In this document: positions 46,098 through 53,582 of the stretch, one piece after another
Layout: the number at the start of each line of letters is the position of its first letter
Position numbering within the stretch: the first letter of the stretch is position 1
Assembly: GCA_963973915.1 (NCBI GenBank)
Contig: CAXBBM010000001.1
Coordinates: forward strand, 1-64,000
Length of the DNA: 64,000 nt
Direction of reading: 5' to 3'
Source: Polycyclovorans sp002706265
GTDB taxonomy: Bacteria > Pseudomonadota > Gammaproteobacteria > Nevskiales > Nevskiaceae
Notes under the pieces: model-generated
Database searches by the model: none
The model's input: the letters and a program-made list of their open reading frames with translations, nothing else
Told to the model about the DNA's origin: nothing
Position numbers and translations under genes: made by a program

Positions 46098-46850
46098 ATG
46101 TGGACTTGGTTTCACCGGCTGGCATCACCGCCAAGCTTCTTCCGCTTCGCCGATCGCCTGGCGCCGTGGGTGGGCGGGCTGGGGTTCGTGTTGCTGGCGA
46201 TCGGTTGGACCTGGGGCCTGGTCTATGCGCCGCCGGACTATCAGCAGGGCGACGCGTTTCGCATCATTTATGTGCATGTGCCGGCCGCGGCGCTGTCGCT
46301 GGGGCTTTACACCGGCATGGCCATTGCCGGGGCCTGCGCGTTGATCTGGCGGATGAAGCTGGCCGAAGTGGTGATGCTGGCGATGGCGCCGGTGGGCATG
46401 GTGCTGACCGCCGTGACGCTGCTGACCGGCATGCTCTGGGGCAAGCCGATGTGGGGTGCGTGGTGGGTCTGGGACGCACGCCTGACCGCTGAGCTGGTGC
46501 TGCTGTTTCTGTTTCTTGGTGTGATCGTGCTGGGCGATGCCATTGAAGACCCGCGCCGCAGCGCGCGCGCCGCGGCCTGGATTGCGGTCGTGGGCATCGT
46601 GAACGTGCCGATTGTCAAATTTTCGGTCAACTGGTGGAACAGCCTGCATCAGGGCGCCACCGTGCTGAGCTTCGGCAAGCCGGCCATCACCGTGGACATG
46701 GCCATTCCGCTGTACATCTGCCTGCTGGCCACCGCTCTGCTGGCGGCCCACGCGGTACTGCGCCGCGCCCAGGTGCGGCTGTTGCAGCGCGAAGCCCGGA
46801 CCCAGTGGGTCAAGGCGCTGCGCGCGCAGGAACTGGGGGCGCTGCCATGA
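46098..46850 (+). CDS. ccmC: Heme handling protein CcmC
   Basis: This 250-residue protein has six hydrophobic segments. The heme-binding tryptophan-rich motif WGAWWVWDARLTAEL lies at about 121-135, and the flanking conserved histidines are in IIYVHVPAA and NSLHQGAT. It transfers heme to CcmE at the periplasmic face. The start at 46098 is the first ATG that gives the family N-terminus (MWTWFHRLASPP). The 70-bp gap after ccmB is the only sizeable gap within the operon's first five genes. Confidence 0.95.
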   Translation: MWTWFHRLASPPSFFRFADRLAPWVGGLGFVLLAIGWTWGLVYAPPDYQQGDAFRIIYVHVPAAALSLGLYTGMAIAGACALIWRMKLAEVVMLAMAPVGMVLTAVTLLTGMLWGKPMWGAWWVWDARLTAELVLLFLFLGVIVLGDAIEDPRRSARAAAWIAVVGIVNVPIVKFSVNWWNSLHQGATVLSFGKPAITVDMAIPLYICLLATALLAAHAVLRRAQVRLLQREARTQWVKALRAQELGALP

Positions 46851-46990
46851 GTCAATGGCTGGCAATGGGCGGTTATGGGGCCTACGTGTGGGCGAGCTTC
46901 GCCCTCACCGCCGCCGGTTTGGTGTGGATGTCGCTGGCGGCGTCACGCGCGCGCCGAAACTGGTTTCGCAACGAGGATGAAGACCAATGA
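46847..46990 (+). CDS. ccmD: Heme exporter small protein CcmD
   Basis: This 47-residue protein has one membrane helix (GGYGAYVWASFALTAAGLVW) and a basic cytoplasmic tail (ASRARRNWFRNED). The Tyr-rich lead into the helix is characteristic. It stabilises CcmC-CcmE and promotes release of heme-loaded CcmE. It overlaps ccmC and ccmE by 4 nt each. Confidence 0.92.
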   Translation: MSQWLAMGGYGAYVWASFALTAAGLVWMSLAASRARRNWFRNEDEDQ

Positions 46991-47493
46991 CCCGGGTGCA
47001 GCGGTACCGATTGATCGGGGTGGTGTGCGTGGTGGCCGGGCTTGGCGTCGCGGCCCTGCTGGCGTCGCAGGCCTTCCGCGAGAACCTGATGTATTTCTAC
47101 ACGCCCAGCGATCTGCTGGCGGCCGAGTCGGTGCCCGATCGCCGGCTGCGGCTGGGCGGCATGGTCGAGGCCGGCAGCGTGCAGCGCGGCGAGGGTCTGG
47201 TGGTGGGCTTTGTGGTGGCCGACTGTGCCCAGGCGGTGGCGGTGGAGTACGAAGGCATCCTGCCCGACCTGTTCCGCGAAGGGCAGGGCATCGTCGCGAT
47301 GGGACGCTGGCAGACGGAGGCCGGAGGCCGCTTCATCGCCGACGAGGTGCTGGCCAAGCACGATGAAAACTACATGCCGCCGGATCTGGCTGAGGCGATG
47401 ATGTCCGAGACCGGGCACGCCTGCGAGCCGTTCAAGTCGGCCATGGAAGTCAGCGCCGTGCGCCGCGACGCGGGTGCCGTGAATGATCGCTGA
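46987..47493 (+). CDS. ccmE: Periplasmic heme chaperone CcmE
   Basis: This 168-residue protein has a single N-terminal membrane anchor (about 8-26). A periplasmic OB-fold domain follows, with RRLRLGGMVEAGSV and the covalent heme-binding His125 in VLAKHDENYMP. It carries heme from CcmC to CcmF. The C-terminal 40 residues are flexible. Its 3' end overlaps ccmF by 11 nt. Confidence 0.96.
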   Translation: MTRVQRYRLIGVVCVVAGLGVAALLASQAFRENLMYFYTPSDLLAAESVPDRRLRLGGMVEAGSVQRGEGLVVGFVVADCAQAVAVEYEGILPDLFREGQGIVAMGRWQTEAGGRFIADEVLAKHDENYMPPDLAEAMMSETGHACEPFKSAMEVSAVRRDAGAVNDR

Positions 47494-49420
47494 GCTTGGG
47501 CACTTTGCCCTGTTGATTGCCCTGGCGGTGGCGGTGTTGATGGCGCTGGTGCCGGCCTACGGCGTCTGGCGCACTGATGCCACCGCCATGGCCTTCGCCC
47601 GGCCGGCGGCACTGGTGTTGCTGGCGGTGATCTTCGTGGCCTACCTGTGCCTGACCGCCAGCTTCGTCAACCACGATTTTTCGGTGGCGTATGTGGCGGG
47701 GCATTCACACTCCGAACTGCCGCTGATCTATCGCATCTCAGCAGTGTGGGGCGGGCATGAAGGCTCGTTGTTGCTGTGGGTGTTGATGCTGTCGGGCTGG
47801 AGCGCGGCAGTGGCGCTGCTCAATCGCAATCTGCCCCTGAACATCAGCGCACTGGTGCTGTCGACGCTGGGCGCAGTGGCGGTCGGGTTCGTGCTGTTCA
47901 CCGTCATCACCAGCAATCCGTTCGACCGACTGGTGCCCATCCCGGCCGACGGACGTGACCTCAACCCCCTGCTGCAAGACCCCGGTCTGATCATTCACCC
48001 GCCGCTGCTGTACATGGGTTATGTGGGGTTCTCGGTGGCCTTCGCCTTTGCCATTGCCGCGCTGGTCACCGGCAGGCTGGACGCGGCCTGGGCGCGCTGG
48101 ACCCGGCCCTGGACCACCAGTGCCTGGCTGTTCCTGACGATGGGTATCGCGCTGGGATCGTGGTGGGCGTATCACGAGTTGGGCTGGGGCGGCTGGTGGT
48201 TCTGGGACCCGGTGGAGAACGCCAGCTTCATGCCGTGGCTGATCGGCACGGCGCTGATTCACTCGTTGGCGGTGACCGAAAAGCGCGGCCTGCTGAAAAG
48301 CTGGACGGTGCTGCTGGCGATCATGGCGTTCTCCTTGTCGCTGCTGGGCACGTTCCTGGTGCGCTCCGGCGTGTTGATCAGCGTGCACGCCTTCGCCACC
48401 GACCCCGCGCGCGGGGTGTTCATCCTCGGATTTCTGGTGGTGGTGCTGGGCGGCGCTTTCACCCTGTACGCATGGCGTGCGCCGAAGCTGGTGTCGGACG
48501 GCGCGTTTCCGCTGTTTTCGCGCGAAGGCTTTCTGCTGCTGAACAACGTGTTTCTGTCGGTGTCAGCCGCCGCAGTGTTGCTGGGCACCCTGTATCCGCT
48601 GTTTGCCGACGCGGTGGGCCTGGGCAAGATTTCGGTAGGGCCGCCGTATTTCAACGCCGTGTTTCTGCCGTTGATGGCGCCGCTGGCGCTGCTGGTGGGA
48701 CTGGCCGCAGCGGTCAACTGGAAACGCGCCCGACTGACCGACATGACCCGCCGCTTGCGCCTGCCGCTGCTGCTGTCGCTGGTGGTGGCCGCGTTGCTCA
48801 TCTGGCAATGGGCGACCGACATCGGGCTCGTGGTTCTGGTGGGAGGCTGGCTCGGCTGCTGGACCCTGGTTGCGGCGCTTGCCGAGCCGACCCGCCGTCT
48901 GCGCCTCACCGGTCGCCTGCCGCGCGGCGTCGCCGGCATGGCGATCGCCCACGTGGGCTTCGGCGCGATGGTGCTTGGCATTACCTTCGTGTCCTTGTTC
49001 AGTGTCGAGCGGGACGTGCGGCTGGCGCCGGGTCAGTCGGCCGACGTGGCGCAGTTTCGCTTCCAGTTCGACGGCATCGAGCCGATTCAGGGGCCGAATT
49101 ACGACGCCGACCGCGGCACCATCCGGGTTTATCGCGACGACGACCTGGTGACCACCCTGTACCCCGAGAAGCGCTTTTATCGCGGGGCGCAGCAATTGAT
49201 GACCGATGCCTCGGTACGTCACAGCCTGTCGCGTGATCTCTACGCCTCTTTGGGCGAGCCGATTGGCGACGCAGGCGAGTGGGCGATTCGCCTGTACGTG
49301 AAACCGATGATGCTCTGGGTCTGGCTCGGCGCCGTGATCATGACCCTGGGCGGCATTCTGGCGGCCAGTGACCGGCGCTACCGGGCGCGCCCGGCGGCGC
49401 TGGCGGAGGCCGCGGCCTGA
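47483..49420 (+). CDS. ccmF: Cytochrome c heme lyase subunit CcmF
   Basis: This 645-residue polytopic membrane protein has the tryptophan-rich motif GWGGWWFWDPVENASFMPW at about residues 232-250. The conserved histidine regions WGGHEGSLLLWV, IHPPLLYMGYVG and GTALIHSLA are also present. It ligates heme to apocytochrome c together with CcmH and CcmI. A large periplasmic loop near the C-terminus (about 500-610) is present as expected. It overlaps dsbE by one base. Confidence 0.96.
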   Translation: MIAELGHFALLIALAVAVLMALVPAYGVWRTDATAMAFARPAALVLLAVIFVAYLCLTASFVNHDFSVAYVAGHSHSELPLIYRISAVWGGHEGSLLLWVLMLSGWSAAVALLNRNLPLNISALVLSTLGAVAVGFVLFTVITSNPFDRLVPIPADGRDLNPLLQDPGLIIHPPLLYMGYVGFSVAFAFAIAALVTGRLDAAWARWTRPWTTSAWLFLTMGIALGSWWAYHELGWGGWWFWDPVENASFMPWLIGTALIHSLAVTEKRGLLKSWTVLLAIMAFSLSLLGTFLVRSGVLISVHAFATDPARGVFILGFLVVVLGGAFTLYAWRAPKLVSDGAFPLFSREGFLLLNNVFLSVSAAAVLLGTLYPLFADAVGLGKISVGPPYFNAVFLPLMAPLALLVGLAAAVNWKRARLTDMTRRLRLPLLLSLVVAALLIWQWATDIGLVVLVGGWLGCWTLVAALAEPTRRLRLTGRLPRGVAGMAIAHVGFGAMVLGITFVSLFSVERDVRLAPGQSADVAQFRFQFDGIEPIQGPNYDADRGTIRVYRDDDLVTTLYPEKRFYRGAQQLMTDASVRHSLSRDLYASLGEPIGDAGEWAIRLYVKPMMLWVWLGAVIMTLGGILAASDRRYRARPAALAEAAA

Positions 49421-49947
49421 TGCGCTATCTGGTGCCGGTTTCACTGATCGTGGGCTTGCTGGTGCTGCTCGGGATCGGCCTGCGGCTCGACCCAACCGAA
49501 GTGCCGAGCCCGCTGATTGGCAAGCTGGCGCCGCCGTTCGATCTGCCGACCCTGGAAGACGACGGACGGGTCACCTCCGACGTGCTGCTGGGCCAGCCCA
49601 CCCTGGTCAATTTCTTTGCCAGCTGGTGTACGCCGTGTCTGGCCGAGCACCCCTTGTTCATGCGACTTTCGGCGGGGGGTTCGGTACGGATTGTCGGCAT
49701 CAGCTACAAGGACCGGCCCGAAGACACCAGCCGCTGGCTGGCGCGGCACGGCAATCCGTTTGCACTCGTCGCACGCGATGCGGTGGGGGCGTCGGCCATC
49801 GACTGGGGGGTGTACGGCGTGCCGGAAAGCTATCTGCTCGATGCCGAAGGGCGCATCGTCCACAAGCATGTGGGGCCGATCAGTGACGCTGATTGGCGCG
49901 GCACCTTCGAACCCAAATTGCGTGATCTGGCGCGGTTGACGCCATGA
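49420..49947 (+). CDS. dsbE: Thiol:disulfide interchange protein CcmG/DsbE
   Basis: This 175-residue membrane-anchored thioredoxin-like protein has a signal anchor at about 4-21 and the active site WCTPC (Cys70, Cys73). The family GVYGVPESYL with the cis-Pro is also present. It reduces apocytochrome c CXXCH cysteines before heme attachment. The start overlaps the ccmF stop. Confidence 0.95.
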   Translation: MRYLVPVSLIVGLLVLLGIGLRLDPTEVPSPLIGKLAPPFDLPTLEDDGRVTSDVLLGQPTLVNFFASWCTPCLAEHPLFMRLSAGGSVRIVGISYKDRPEDTSRWLARHGNPFALVARDAVGASAIDWGVYGVPESYLLDAEGRIVHKHVGPISDADWRGTFEPKLRDLARLTP

Positions 49948-50426
49948 AGACCTGGTTGCCCGTACCGCTGCTGAGCCTGCTGCCGTGCCTGCTGCTGTTT
50001 GCTGGAGCCGCGCTGGCCGTGCCCGAGGTGAACGAGGCCGAGCGGCCGCGCTACCAGGCGTTGCTGCACGAACTGCGCTGCGTGGTGTGCCAGAACCAGA
50101 GCATCGCCGAATCCAACGCACCGCTGGCCAAAGACCTGCGCGGGCAGGTGGCCACGCAGATCAATGCAGGCCGCAGCAATGACCAGATTCGCCAGTACCT
50201 GACCGAGCGCTACGGCGACTTCGTGCTCTACAAGCCGCCGCTGCGCGCGCGCACCCTTGCCTTGTGGTTTGGACCCTTCGTGTTGCTGGCTGCGGGCCTG
50301 GTGATGGCCGTCTGGTTCACGCGCCGACGACGCCGGCCGCCCGGCGCAGCCGCTGATGTGCCGGCGCCGGTCGATGCCGCCGCGCTGCAGGGCCTGTTGG
50401 ACCGCTACCCGGGTGAGCGACCGTGA
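49944..50426 (+). CDS. ccmH: Cytochrome c maturation protein CcmH
   Basis: This 160-residue protein has a cleavable signal peptide (to about Ala25) and the redox motif LRCVVCQNQS with Cys46 and Cys49. A C-terminal membrane helix lies at about 112-130. It presents reduced apocytochrome to the CcmF lyase. This is the short CcmH form, with the TPR part encoded separately as ccmI. Confidence 0.95.
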   Translation: MKTWLPVPLLSLLPCLLLFAGAALAVPEVNEAERPRYQALLHELRCVVCQNQSIAESNAPLAKDLRGQVATQINAGRSNDQIRQYLTERYGDFVLYKPPLRARTLALWFGPFVLLAAGLVMAVWFTRRRRRPPGAAADVPAPVDAAALQGLLDRYPGERP

Positions 50427-51664
50427 ACCAGATGCTGATACTCGCCTTGATGGCGCTGCTGCTGCTGATGGCCGTGCTGGCCTTGAGCCGACCGTGGTGG
50501 CGGCGCGACGCGCCCGGCGAGACGCCGCAGCGCGCGGCGGCCAATGTCGCCGTCTATCGCCAACGCCTGCAGGAAATCGACGCCGACGCCGCCGCGGGCC
50601 TGCTGGATCAGGGTTCGGCGGCGCAGTTGCGCGACGAACATGCAGCGCGGTTGCTGACCGATGCCGGCGGCGCCGCGATGCCCACCGGCGCACACCGTCG
50701 CGGCCGACTGTGGCTGTCGCTGGCGCTGGTGCCGCTGCTGGCCATTGGCGCCTATGCCGCGTCGGGCCGTTGGTCGCTGGCCACGCAGATCGAGCAGGCA
50801 AGAACCGACCCGCAGGTCGCGACCCGGTTGGCGCTCGCCAAGGGCCTGGAGCAGCTCAAGTTGCATCTGAAGCGCCAGCCCAACGATGCCGAAGCCTGGG
50901 CACAGCTCGGCGAGGTGGAGCTGTCCCGCGGTCAACCTGAAGCCGCGGCCGCGGCGTACGCCCGCGCCACGGCCCTGGTGCCCGATCGTGGCCAATGGTG
51001 GGCGGCCGAGGGCGAAGCCTTGGCCATGGCCCAGTCCCAGGATTTGCGCGGTGCACCCAGCGCGCGTTTCGAGCGCGCGCTGACGCTCGCCCCTGATGAT
51101 CCCAAGGCCCTGTTCTATGGTGGCCTGGCCGCGGCGCAAGCGGGTGATTACGCAACCGCCGCCGCGCGCTGGCGCCGCCTGAAACAGCGCGACGATCTGC
51201 CTGCGGCGGTGGCCAAGGTCATCGCCTCCGGGTTGGCGGAGTGGCGCGGCGAAGTCGACGGGCTGGACGCGCCTTCGGCGCTCCCCGCGCCGCCACCACC
51301 GGCGGCAGCTCAGTCGGTCCTGACGGTGCGGTTGTCGCTGGCCGAGACCCCGAAGCCCCCGCCGCCGGAACTGAACACGCTGACCCTGTTTGCCCGACCT
51401 GTGGGCGGGCGCATGCCGATTGCGGTGCGCCGCCAGGTGGTCGATGTCGATGCGTTTCCAATGACCTTGCGGCTGAGTGATGCCGATGCGATGACCCCCG
51501 ACGCGCTGTTGAGTGCGGCGGCGTCGCTGGAACTGGTGGCGCGCCTGTCCCGCGGCCAGGGGGTTGCGGCACAGTCTGAAGATTGGGAGGCGCTGGTCAC
51601 CGTGGAAGAGGGCACGGACCGATCCGCCCTGACGCTGCAACTGGCGCCACGGCAATTGCCCTGA
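50423..51664 (+). CDS. ccmI: Cytochrome c maturation TPR protein CcmI
   Basis: This 413-residue protein has two N-terminal membrane segments (about 4-20 and 92-112) flanking a CcmI-1 domain with NVAVYRQRLQEID. TPR repeats follow at about 150-260 (NDAEAWAQLGEVELSRGQPEAA), and a C-terminal beta-rich domain of about 120 residues closes the protein. It chaperones apocytochrome c to the heme lyase. It is the last gene of the ccm operon. Confidence 0.92.
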   Translation: MNQMLILALMALLLLMAVLALSRPWWRRDAPGETPQRAAANVAVYRQRLQEIDADAAAGLLDQGSAAQLRDEHAARLLTDAGGAAMPTGAHRRGRLWLSLALVPLLAIGAYAASGRWSLATQIEQARTDPQVATRLALAKGLEQLKLHLKRQPNDAEAWAQLGEVELSRGQPEAAAAAYARATALVPDRGQWWAAEGEALAMAQSQDLRGAPSARFERALTLAPDDPKALFYGGLAAAQAGDYATAAARWRRLKQRDDLPAAVAKVIASGLAEWRGEVDGLDAPSALPAPPPPAAAQSVLTVRLSLAETPKPPPPELNTLTLFARPVGGRMPIAVRRQVVDVDAFPMTLRLSDADAMTPDALLSAAASLELVARLSRGQGVAAQSEDWEALVTVEEGTDRSALTLQLAPRQLP

Positions 51665-51728
51665 GGCGCCGGCTTGGGATCATGCTGGCAACCCTCTTCC
51701 ATTTTTCTTCGTACCGAGGCGTGCTGCC

Positions 51729-52586
51729 ATGACTTCCACCCTGACCCAACTGCCCCGTACCTCGACGCTTTACTGGGAGGCCGCCCTCTGCGTGATGCGC
51801 CGCCCGGGCGCACTGAAGACCTTGCCGCCGCTGTCATTGCGGCTCTCAGGCGTGCGCACCGAGGCCGCACGTCTGGCAGATTACTGCGCGCTGTGCGGGC
51901 TGACGCAGGGGCCGGTGCTGCCCATCACCTTTCCGCAGGTTTCGGTGAATGGCCTGCACATGGCCTTGATGACCCTGCCGAAATTTCCGCTGCCCCTGTT
52001 GGGCCTGGTGCATGTCAGCAACCGGATCGAGCAGCATCGGCCGATTCCGGTCGAGGCGGTGTACGACGCGGAGGTGCGCATCGGTGACAGTCGCGAGGTG
52101 CGCGCCGGCCTGGAGTTCGATCTTTTGACCGATGTCGAGGTCGATGGTGAGCGGGTGTGGTCGGCGGTGACCACGCTCATTTATCGGCGCCCGAGCCCCA
52201 GGCAGGACGGACCGAAGCGCGCCGAGAAGGCCGTTCCGCCCAGCCTTGCGCAATATGCCCACTTCATCGTCGAGGCCGACACCGGGCGTCGCTACGCGGC
52301 CGTCTCCGGCGACTACAACCCGATCCATCTGCACGCCTGGTCGGCGCGTGTCTTCGGCTTTCCGCGGGCCATTGCGCATGGCATGTGGAGCGCCGCGCGA
52401 TGCCTGGGCGCACTGGAGGCGCAGTGCAGCACACCGCCGACCACACTTGAGGTGCAGTTCAAGCAGCCGCTGCTGCTTCCCGGCCGCGTGACCCTGAAGT
52501 GGGTGCCGGTGATTGACGATCAATTGGCCTTCACGCTGCTGTCTCCCGGCAGCGGTAAGGTCCATCTGACCGGGATGCTGCGATAG
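51729..52586 (+). CDS. MaoC-like dehydratase domain protein
   Basis: This 285-residue protein has a C-terminal hot-dog domain (about 165-285) with the hydratase motif SGDYNPIHLH, whose Asp and His are catalytic, and GFPRAIAHGMWSAAR. The N-terminal 150 residues look like a second, degenerate hot-dog domain lacking this motif. Members hydrate enoyl-CoA or dehydrate hydroxyacyl-thioesters. It stands alone between the ccm operon and galU, so the substrate is unknown. Confidence 0.85.
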   Translation: MTSTLTQLPRTSTLYWEAALCVMRRPGALKTLPPLSLRLSGVRTEAARLADYCALCGLTQGPVLPITFPQVSVNGLHMALMTLPKFPLPLLGLVHVSNRIEQHRPIPVEAVYDAEVRIGDSREVRAGLEFDLLTDVEVDGERVWSAVTTLIYRRPSPRQDGPKRAEKAVPPSLAQYAHFIVEADTGRRYAAVSGDYNPIHLHAWSARVFGFPRAIAHGMWSAARCLGALEAQCSTPPTTLEVQFKQPLLLPGRVTLKWVPVIDDQLAFTLLSPGSGKVHLTGMLR

Positions 52587-52651
52587 ACTCAGGCCCCGCA
52601 CCCGCAGTTCTGCAGGGTGTTGCTCAAACACCAAAACGTTAGGGAGTTGGA

Positions 52652-53536
52652 ATGCGTATTCGCAAAGCAGTATTCCCCGTCGCCGGCCTTGGAACGCGGT
52701 TCCTGCCGGCCACCAAAGCCAGTGCCAAGGAAATGCTGCCCGTCGTCGACAAGCCGCTGATTCAATATGCGGTGCAGGAGGCGATCAGCGCGGGTGCCGA
52801 AGAGCTGATTTTTGTCACCGGGCGATCGAAGAATTCCATCATGGACCACTTCGACAAGGCCTACGAACTCGAGGCCGAGCTGGAGCAGCGCGGCAAGACC
52901 AAGCTGCTCGAAACCGTGCAGGAGATTCTGCCGCCCGGCATCACCTGCATCTTCATCCGCCAGGCCGAGGCGCTGGGGCTGGGGCACGCGGTGCTCTGTG
53001 CGTGGCCGGCAGTGGGCGACGAAGATTTTTCGGTGATCCTCGCCGACGACTTGATCGACGGAAAGCTGCGTCCCTGTCTTGCGCAGATGCAGCGGGTGTA
53101 TCAGGAATACGGCACGGCCGTAATCGCCACCCAGCGCGTTCCCAAGGAAGACATCTCCAGCTACGGCGTGGTTGAAACCAAGCCGGTGGGTCCGGGGCTG
53201 GGCGAGATTCGGCGCATCGTTGAAAAACCCAAACCCGAGGACGCGCCTTCAAACCTGGCGGTGGTGGGGCGCTACATTCTGACGCCGCGCATTTTCAAGC
53301 TGCTGGAACGCACCCCGCGCGGGGCCGGAGGCGAGATTCAGCTCACCGACGCCATCAGCATGATGATTCAGGAGCAGACGGTGCTGGCGTATGAATTCGA
53401 AGGCAAGCGCTTCGACTGCGGCTCCAAGCTGGGTTATCTGGAAGCCAACGTGGAATACGGCCTGAAACATCCCGAATTGGCCGACGACTTCCGGGCATAT
53501 CTGCAAAAATTGACGGCGGACTGGCACAAGAAATAA
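52652..53536 (+). CDS. galU: UTP--glucose-1-phosphate uridylyltransferase
   Basis: This 294-residue enzyme makes UDP-glucose for cell-envelope polysaccharides. The nucleotidyltransferase signature GLGTRFLPATKASAKEMLP is at residues 11-29. ADDLIDG supplies the metal-binding Asp pair, and FDCGSKLGYLEANVEYG is the C-terminal family motif. An AGGGAG ribosome-binding site precedes the ATG. Confidence 0.96.
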   Translation: MRIRKAVFPVAGLGTRFLPATKASAKEMLPVVDKPLIQYAVQEAISAGAEELIFVTGRSKNSIMDHFDKAYELEAELEQRGKTKLLETVQEILPPGITCIFIRQAEALGLGHAVLCAWPAVGDEDFSVILADDLIDGKLRPCLAQMQRVYQEYGTAVIATQRVPKEDISSYGVVETKPVGPGLGEIRRIVEKPKPEDAPSNLAVVGRYILTPRIFKLLERTPRGAGGEIQLTDAISMMIQEQTVLAYEFEGKRFDCGSKLGYLEANVEYGLKHPELADDFRAYLQKLTADWHKK

Positions 53537-53582
53537 ACGGCGTCGTGTCTCGCCTCGATATTGACTGGAAGGAGTGTTGGCA